Of a stretch of DNA of 64,000 nt, positions 58,338-64,000 are shown one piece after another. The first letter of the stretch is position 1. Each line of letters begins with the position of its first letter. The translations under genes and the position numbers were made by a program. The stretch lies in contig JAFEMH010000924.1 of the NCBI GenBank assembly GCA_022495995.1, forward strand, positions 186,001 to 250,000. The letters are read 5' to 3'. The notes under the pieces are model-generated. The model was given only the letters and a program-made list of their open reading frames with translations. It made no database searches and was not told the origin of the DNA. This DNA is from Adenophora triphylla var. japonica. Taxonomy: Eukaryota; Streptophyta; Magnoliopsida; Asterales; Campanulaceae.

Positions 58338-60250
58338 AGAAGATGAAGCTCCAAGAAGAAATTTACACTTACCACTTTGGGGCTACAACTATCCTCTTCC
58401 TCTCTCCTTTGATAGAAGTAGATTAGGTTTTAAATTTCCAAGTATGAACTCGAAGAGTCGTTCTATCTTTCTTGTACTTCTCACCTCCTCTAGTTTGTGT
58501 CATCTAAACTATCGAGTATGTTTTTGATTTCTCCGTTAATCAAAGTCATTTTCTTTTCCTAAACACTTTCCCTAAGGTTGTTCTACCTCATGAGTATCAT
58601 TTAATTCATGCAAAATAATACACCCTCCATTCCTTAAATCATCGCAAAAAAAAAAATACAACAAAAATAGAAACTTCTAAACGAGTTTAAGAAGAAAGTT
58701 ATCATTAGAAGGCTAAAGGGCTAAACATTACCTTTACTGAAAGTCAAAGGTAAACAAACGATGAAAGCCAAAGGTGCTGCTGTCAACCTTCATTCCAAGA
58801 AGAGTGAGGCGACTCAATTCAAAGCTTCAAAGCTTTGAGAGTACAAAAAAAAAAACTCTCAAGCTTTCATCACCCCCACAGTGAAGGTGAAACTTCGAAT
58901 GAATGAAGGACTCTCCCACAGAGAAGAGGAGTCAAGCGATACCAACAAAATAAATGAAGATTACTCAATATCCTCTTACAATGCAAGTACATAAGACTTT
59001 CAACACCAATTCATGAAGACAAATGTATACCCTTAAGTCGTACTAATGTTTGGCTTTCTTCTCAAACTTATTTAGAAATTTCTATATGATGCACAGTTCA
59101 TTAAAAGGTAGAACAATTTTTCTAGATCTTTTAGCCAAGTAGCATTTCTTGTTGAGTCTAGAGGCTTCCTGTTAGCCACTCTCATACACACTCTTGAAAT
59201 TCAAGCATTAAAACTGGTTCTTCCTAACCTTTCCTCCCCCAGTCAATCTCTACTTCAACTCTTCAAAATAATCAAATCTCCATTAGGATCTTTCCTCTTT
59301 GCTTCTCACTCTCATCATTAGAGAATACACTTCTCCAAAGAGTCAATGCTTGGATCACCTTCCAAAGAATAGAGTCTGTCTCTCCTCAACTAACTTGAGA
59401 TCTTATTTCTCTCTCCTCAACAAGATTTTCTCCACTAAGTTCTCTTCGAGTTAACATACTATTTTAAAAAAAAAGACGCAAAAGAGATGTCCGCTAGATT
59501 GAAAACCCGAAAGGGTGGTCTAGGCAAAAACCAAGGTGCATCACAAAAAATAAGAAAAAAAAATCAAGGACAAAGGGGGACTATTCTTCAATCTTCTTCA
59601 TCAAACATCATTTGATCCTCTTCAAATCAAATCAACAAGGAGAGCCTTATTTGATCATCTTAAAATCAAGAGAGCAGCCTCACAAGCCTGTTCACAAAGT
59701 CATCTACCACATTCAAAAACTTGGGGCTTAAGATAGGAAAGAGACTTGGACATAAAGCCATTACGACAGTCAATAGATTTGTAGTTGTTTACCTCCTAGA
59801 GATACGATTCAAGGGAGAATTAAGAATGAAGATTCGCAATAGGCCTAGATGTGTTCACACAAGGTTAATCATCGAAATTCTACAACAATGAAGAAACAGT
59901 ACGGTACTCTCGCCCGAGACAATCTCGCTGACTAGCAACAAGATTCTGCATCAACTTGATTTGGTCCCAACTTGTCAAACACAAGTTCACTCATATAGTT
60001 TACCCATCTCAAATACAAATACATACATATGTCCCTCCATGTCCATATACCATATACTCATACATAAACTCACCACCAAAATGACCAACCGGCTATTTAC
60101 ACGAACTGACGTGGACACCACCACATAAGTCTAGTTAAACAACTAAAATTTGAAAAATCTATTTGGAATCTTTATGTGCTAACAGGTGCAGAAAGGTAAG
60201 AAACATTCGAGTCCATTCGAGACCAACATGCATATATCCTTGCATTACAG
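58338..60250. other. Noncoding interior of the LARD-like element
   Basis: No open frame with recognisable motifs. The region is rich in AAAGTCAAAGGTAAA- and CTCTCAAG-type simple phrases. One GTCTCG/CGAGAC motif (ACTCTCGCCCGAGACAATCTCG) lies at about 59908-59929. Confidence 0.6.
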
Positions 60251-60259
60251 GAGCCGACA

Positions 60260-60680
60260 GAACCTCCACCTCAACCGACAACTTCAAAGTCTGTGATGGC
60301 AGCAACGACAACAAAGTCTGTAATCTTGGCAACAACAGTGACACTTGTGATCTCAGGTGGAGCATCAACAAAGTATGTGACCTCAGCAAACTTTAAATTC
60401 TGTGACCTCGGCAACATCAACAAAGTTTGCAACCTCAACAAACTTTAAATTCCGTGACCTCGACAACGCCAACAAAGTCTATGACCTCAGTAACTTTAAA
60501 GTTCGTGACCTCGGCAACAATGGCAACATCAGTAACCTCGGGTGGCGCATCATCGAAAACGAATATTTTCAGAATTGTGTCAAGTCCTTTATTCCTTAGT
60601 ATGAATTTATCCATGGTTCGAAAGCACTCAAATAACCTCAGCTACGTCAGTAACCTTGGGCGGCGCACTTCAACAACTTC
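60260..60680. repeat. Degenerate tandem repeat (GTGACCTCGGCAACA)
   Basis: The phrase CAACAAAGTCTGTGACCTCG and variants recurs about ten times with spacing of 25-50 bp. Open frames on both strands here are low-complexity Ser/Thr- or Asn/Leu-rich consequences of the repeat. Confidence 0.8.
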
Positions 60681-61883
60681 ATCAGCAAACTGGGTATCAT
60701 CGGAATTGGGTCAAGTCTTTGATTCCTCAGTTCAATCTTCCCTTTTTCTTTCAAATTCGATTTTCAAAATGATTTTCAAAATACCTAAAACAGTCTTTTA
60801 GTATTTTGGAGTCGAACTACGTTTTGGTTTGATTCTCCGATAGAGATACGTAGGCAGCCGTGCGGCACGACCATCCCAGTGTTCAGAATAATGTCTTTTC
60901 TATCGACAATGTGACTTCTTCCATAAGTTTTGTCACCGAGGGACTTTGTAGTCACCCCATTCTGAATCAATAAATTCGTGATTACACTACTCTCTGTCTC
61001 TCTTTTGTGTTTTGATGAAAGCATATTAGTTTTGTCATGTTTCGTTAAGTTTCTAACTAACCTTGTTAGTTTTGGACCTAACTAACTAACGGAATAACTG
61101 AAGAGGACAGAATAGTTGAATGACTAATTGTCCCGCACGGAACAGGCGTGTATCACGTGAGACAACCCTTCTGCAGGATGTGCAGAATCACTTCCCTTCT
61201 TCCTTTCAACCTCTTTTCTTGATAAATCTTATCTAATCCGGGTATCCAATGATTGTGGAGTTCCAGAACCTTCCTTGGGAGAGTCCCAATCCACTTTTAC
61301 CTCCTAAAGCCCCTATAAATACTTGAAAGATTCAAGTAAATCACTCATAAACCAACTCCCAAATTCGTCCATCAACCTTGTTGATTTATGAACATCTAGA
61401 TTCAAGCCTAGAATCAAGGCGACACTCCGTCCAAATCATTTCTCGACCGAGGAAGGAGGAGAAAACACTTAGAACCACGTTCTAAACCAAATACTCCCTA
61501 AATACAAGGTAAACTCCTATATTTTTACTTTCTTCTTCTCAACCCCTCTAATTGCTTTTTTGGAGTAGTGTAACCCCCATAAAAAGGGTTAGCCTAGAGT
61601 CTCTTCAATCCATGGAGGTGATCTCGAAGCATACAACCCGACATTCCTAATTAAGAAATTAATTAGGGTTTGCTTGTTCTTATTTAATTATTGTTTAAAT
61701 TGATAATCCCCCTTAAGAAAGACCAATCTTCGAATTGGGTGGATGCGGTGCTCCTCGACCTTTCAAATCCATCACTTAAACCCCGAACCCAAATCTTTTC
61801 AAAAAGGTTTTTCTTATTGTTTTACTAAATAAATGATAAGTGGCGACTCTGTTATTCATATAAAATTGCATCGCTACACCACC

Positions 61884-62409
61884 CCACATGAAGCCATACA
61901 ACATGCTTCCTTCAGATGTGTCTTTACCATACCATCTGTTGTACGATGCTCGATATCCAAAAATGTAGAACCTTGGAGGACGTACAAGGAACCTTGTTTT
62001 ACCCATTTCAGAATTACATTCGAACCCCTGCAGACATTTACTGCTCCACCTTCACCTTTGAAACTGTATCATATCTTGTCTAGCCGACTAAGCAATATCA
62101 GATTCTTCGTTACTTCAGGAACATGTCTAACCTTGTTCAATGTACAAAACTTACAACCCAAAGTTCACACCATGATGGAACCCATGCTAACTACTTGAAG
62201 ACACAACCATTAGCAATATAAATATCACCCCTTCAGTCTTCTCGTAGGTTACAAAACATTCCCTACGCGAACACATGTGATAAGAAGCCCTAGAATAAAG
62301 AATCCATGTATCTATCATACCTTTGTCTTCTTCGGTTATTAGGCATAATCCTCTTCATCGTCTTATTCCATAGCTGCAGTAGACCCAAATTGCTCGTTGT
62401 TATTCAACC
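61884..62409 (-). pseudogene. Remnant downstream of gag in the gag-only Copia
   Basis: On the minus strand near 62000-61890 a frame reads GSLYVLQGSTFLDIEHRTTD, like the segment between protease and GAG-pre-integrase of Copia polyproteins. It is short and truncated by the polyprotein deletion. The remainder shows no intact domain. Confidence 0.5.
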
Positions 62410-63175
62410 TGGGACATTCACATTTTCAATGCCCATTTTCCTTGCAATAAGTACAGACATCTCCAAGTTTTGGACCCATTTTAAAAGAACCCTTGTTTCC
62501 CCTACCTTGGCCCCTATTGCCTTCAGCAACCAACCCTGTTGACTGAGATTCTATAGATAAACCGCTCGCCTTGCGGCGCAGATCTCTAATCTTGAGATTA
62601 TTCTTAACCTTTTCCAAAGTAACCGTATTCTTACCATTAATGCAGTAATCCACAAATCCATCATATGACAGTGGTAAGGAAACACACAACATAAGAGCAG
62701 CATCCTTATCTTCAACTTTAACATCAATATTACGCAACTCAAGTAATAAAGATGTAAACCGATCTATATGATTCCTATTGGCCATACCTTCCATCATTCG
62801 GAGAGAGTACAACTTCTGCTTCATATACAACTTGTTGGTCAATGATCGTGTCAGATACATATCTTTCAACGCAAGCCAAAGAGCACCTCCGGAATCAGTA
62901 TCTGCAATATCATCCAGAACATCATCATCTAAGCACCTGATGATTTTATAGTAGGCCCTCTCATCTATCGCGATCAGATCTGTTGCTACCTTCTCAGATG
63001 CCTTCCCCGAACCCTCTGTTGTTGCAGCCACTACATCACCTACGGAACCTTCTACCACTTTGCCCTTTGAATACTGACGATTTCTGAGTGCAACAGCTAC
63101 CGGAGCCTACAAACCCTTGTCTCTCAACAAGGCCTTCATATTGATCTTTCAAATAGAAAAACTATTCTTCCCATC
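62410..63175 (-). pseudogene. Copia Gag (UBN2-type) on the minus strand
   Basis: The minus strand reads GKNSFSIWKINMKALLRDKG upstream of the main frame. That frame then runs 63058-62426: CLDDDVLDDIADTDSGGALW, LTNKLYMKQKLYSLRMMEGM and MLCVSLPLSYDGFVDYCING. The knuckle CTYCKENGH follows, its Trp codon now TGA, then KCEC. This order fits Copia gag. A stop between the first segment and the main frame and the TGA in the knuckle disable it. The gene starts about 80 bp after the primer-binding site. Confidence 0.85.
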
Positions 63176-63332
63176 GGTGATTCAATTCTTGATCTCATCT
63201 TCTTCTGCAGCGGAACAACCCTATACCTTTATCAACCTGACCGGCTGTAATACCAGTTTGTTATAACAGATCTATGTAGAAGATAAAAAATAAATCAATC
63301 ACACAACACAACGATATACGTGGTTCACCAAC

Positions 63333-64000
63333 TGTAAGTGCTCCAATTTGAGCTTGTTAGAATTTTCGTTAGAAAATTAACGAAAGTTATAACATTTCTA
63401 ACAATTCCTAACAATCCTAACTTTTCTAACAAAGTGAGGGTAAAATGGGCATTGTTATTTAAGGTTAAACCTTGAAAAGAATCTTAAAAAAGAAAAACAA
63501 AAGAATAAAACCACAAATAGAAATGCTGGAAACATAATCTGGCTGGTCAATTTGAATTTTGAAAAGAAATATTCCCCTTGTCCAAAGCTGGAGCTGCATT
63601 TAATGAACAGTGCACGCTGAGGGGACTTGTCCGCGCGGATGGGATTGTCAATTTCAGAGGGCTATAAATTGAGCCCTCCAGTCACAAAAATAAGGAGGAA
63701 AAACACATTTTGCACCGAACCTCTGGCGAAATATAGAGAGAAAACAGTGAGAATTCTTCAAGAATTGTCACCTTTTTCTCTCCAATCTTTCCCAACTCAT
63801 ACTCATCCACTCACTCTCATATTAAAGCCCTAAACACTCATACACTCAAGCCAAACACTCAAGAACACAAGGAAGATTGGTAAACCCTCCTTCTCCTAAC
63901 CCTAAATCTCATCCATGCATGCATCTTCAAACTACAAAATGTAGTTCTTTCATCTTCTTGCTCTAGATCTAAGGAGATCACCATGGAAGACCATCTCCAT
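63333..64000 (+). mobile_element. Beginning of a further LTR element (runs off the window)
   Basis: The Copia LTR stops abruptly at about 63332 and TGTAAGTGCTCCAATTTGAG begins. A TATA box (CTATAAATTG) is at 63662-63671, with a CA/CT-rich leader after it (63690-63880), as in an LTR. A single TCCGCGCGGA palindrome lies at 63630-63639. Without the other end I cannot confirm the class. Confidence 0.4.

Larger units (their letters stand above)
54838..61878 (+). mobile_element. Gag-only LTR retrotransposon (LARD-like, Gypsy-type gag)
   Basis: CCACC is duplicated at 54833-54837 and 61879-61883. LTRs are 54838-55837 (1,000 bp) and 60947-61878 (932 bp). They share TAG(T/A)CACCCCATTCTGAA near the start and end CGCTACA. 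After the left LTR comes a primer-binding-like TTGACGACTCCGCTGGGGAC. The only coding region is gag (56986-58337). The rest, 58340-60946, is noncoding with a tandem repeat region at 60260-60680. TATAAATA is at 55205-55212 in the left LTR. Confidence 0.9.
53764..63332 (-). mobile_element. Non-autonomous Copia element (gag only), interrupted by another LTR element
   Basis: The sequence AATAAATCAATCACACAACACAA, with its flanks, occurs at about 53784 and 63290, marking the two LTRs. The 3' LTR is 53764-54314 (minus strand start TGTTGGGTTTG). The 5' LTR begins at 63259 and is cut short at about 63332. A primer-binding-like TGGTATTACAGCC lies just inside, on the minus strand at about 63254. Gag is on the minus strand at 62410-63175. 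Between gag and the 3' LTR no RT or RNase H is visible, so pol has been deleted. The gag-only Gypsy-type element at 54838-61878 is nested in it. Confidence 0.78.

Overview
This is a repeat-dense piece of a plant nuclear genome, most likely a eudicot. I see no intact host gene. Nearly everything resolves into transposable elements and pieces of host genes carried by them. The plant origin rests on captured fragments of CSI1 (cellulose synthase-interactive), mitochondrial ATP synthase beta and RAPTOR genes, a plant mobile domain gene, plant-type mariner, MULE and CACTA elements, and Tat-lineage LTR retrotransposons. Most element boundaries below were fixed by reading target-site duplications (TSDs) and termini directly. 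Family names come from recalled motifs, not database searches.

Layout, left to right. (1) 106-3778: Pack-MULE with a perfect 9-bp TSD, carrying a CSI1 fragment. (2) 4019-7370: mariner-like element with TA duplication, a spliced but broken transposase, and a second gene on the other strand. (3) 7676-7862: Tourist-like MITE. (4) 8228-29548: Tat-lineage Ty3/Gypsy element in minus orientation, with gag and pol (including a second RNase H) on the minus strand and a spliced antisense gene on the plus strand. That gene is cut in two by a second Gypsy element at 12014-20755. (5) 29581-46590: MULE-like element with long terminal inverted repeats and a plant mobile domain gene. It was later hit by a solo LTR (30092-31033), a Copia element (32561-40734) and a Pack-CACTA (40789-45206) carrying ATP2 and RAPTOR exons. 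(6) 47047 to about 51548: the 3' LTR and antisense gene of a second, diverged Tat-type element, with a SINE in an exon. (7) 51549-53107: 3' end of a SIRE-like Copia. (8) 53108-53763: Gypsy LTR fragment. (9) 53764-63332: minus-strand gag-only Copia interrupted by a gag-only Gypsy-type element (54838-61878). (10) 63333 to window end: the beginning of another LTR.

Two themes stand out. First, the two Tat-type elements share an antisense gene with its own promoter (G-box plus TATA, about 250 bp inside the 3' LTR), matching intron phases, a conserved central domain and a coiled-coil tail. It looks like a real, selected gene of the element. Second, each LTR family, and the MULE termini, carries its own dense cluster of a short GC-rich, often palindromic motif, usually upstream of the LTR TATA box. 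The two Tat-type relatives have different motifs (GCCGAGG versus TCTCGC). This suggests element-private binding sites, possibly recognised by an element-encoded protein, as in VANDAL/VANC anti-silencing. That interpretation is inference only.
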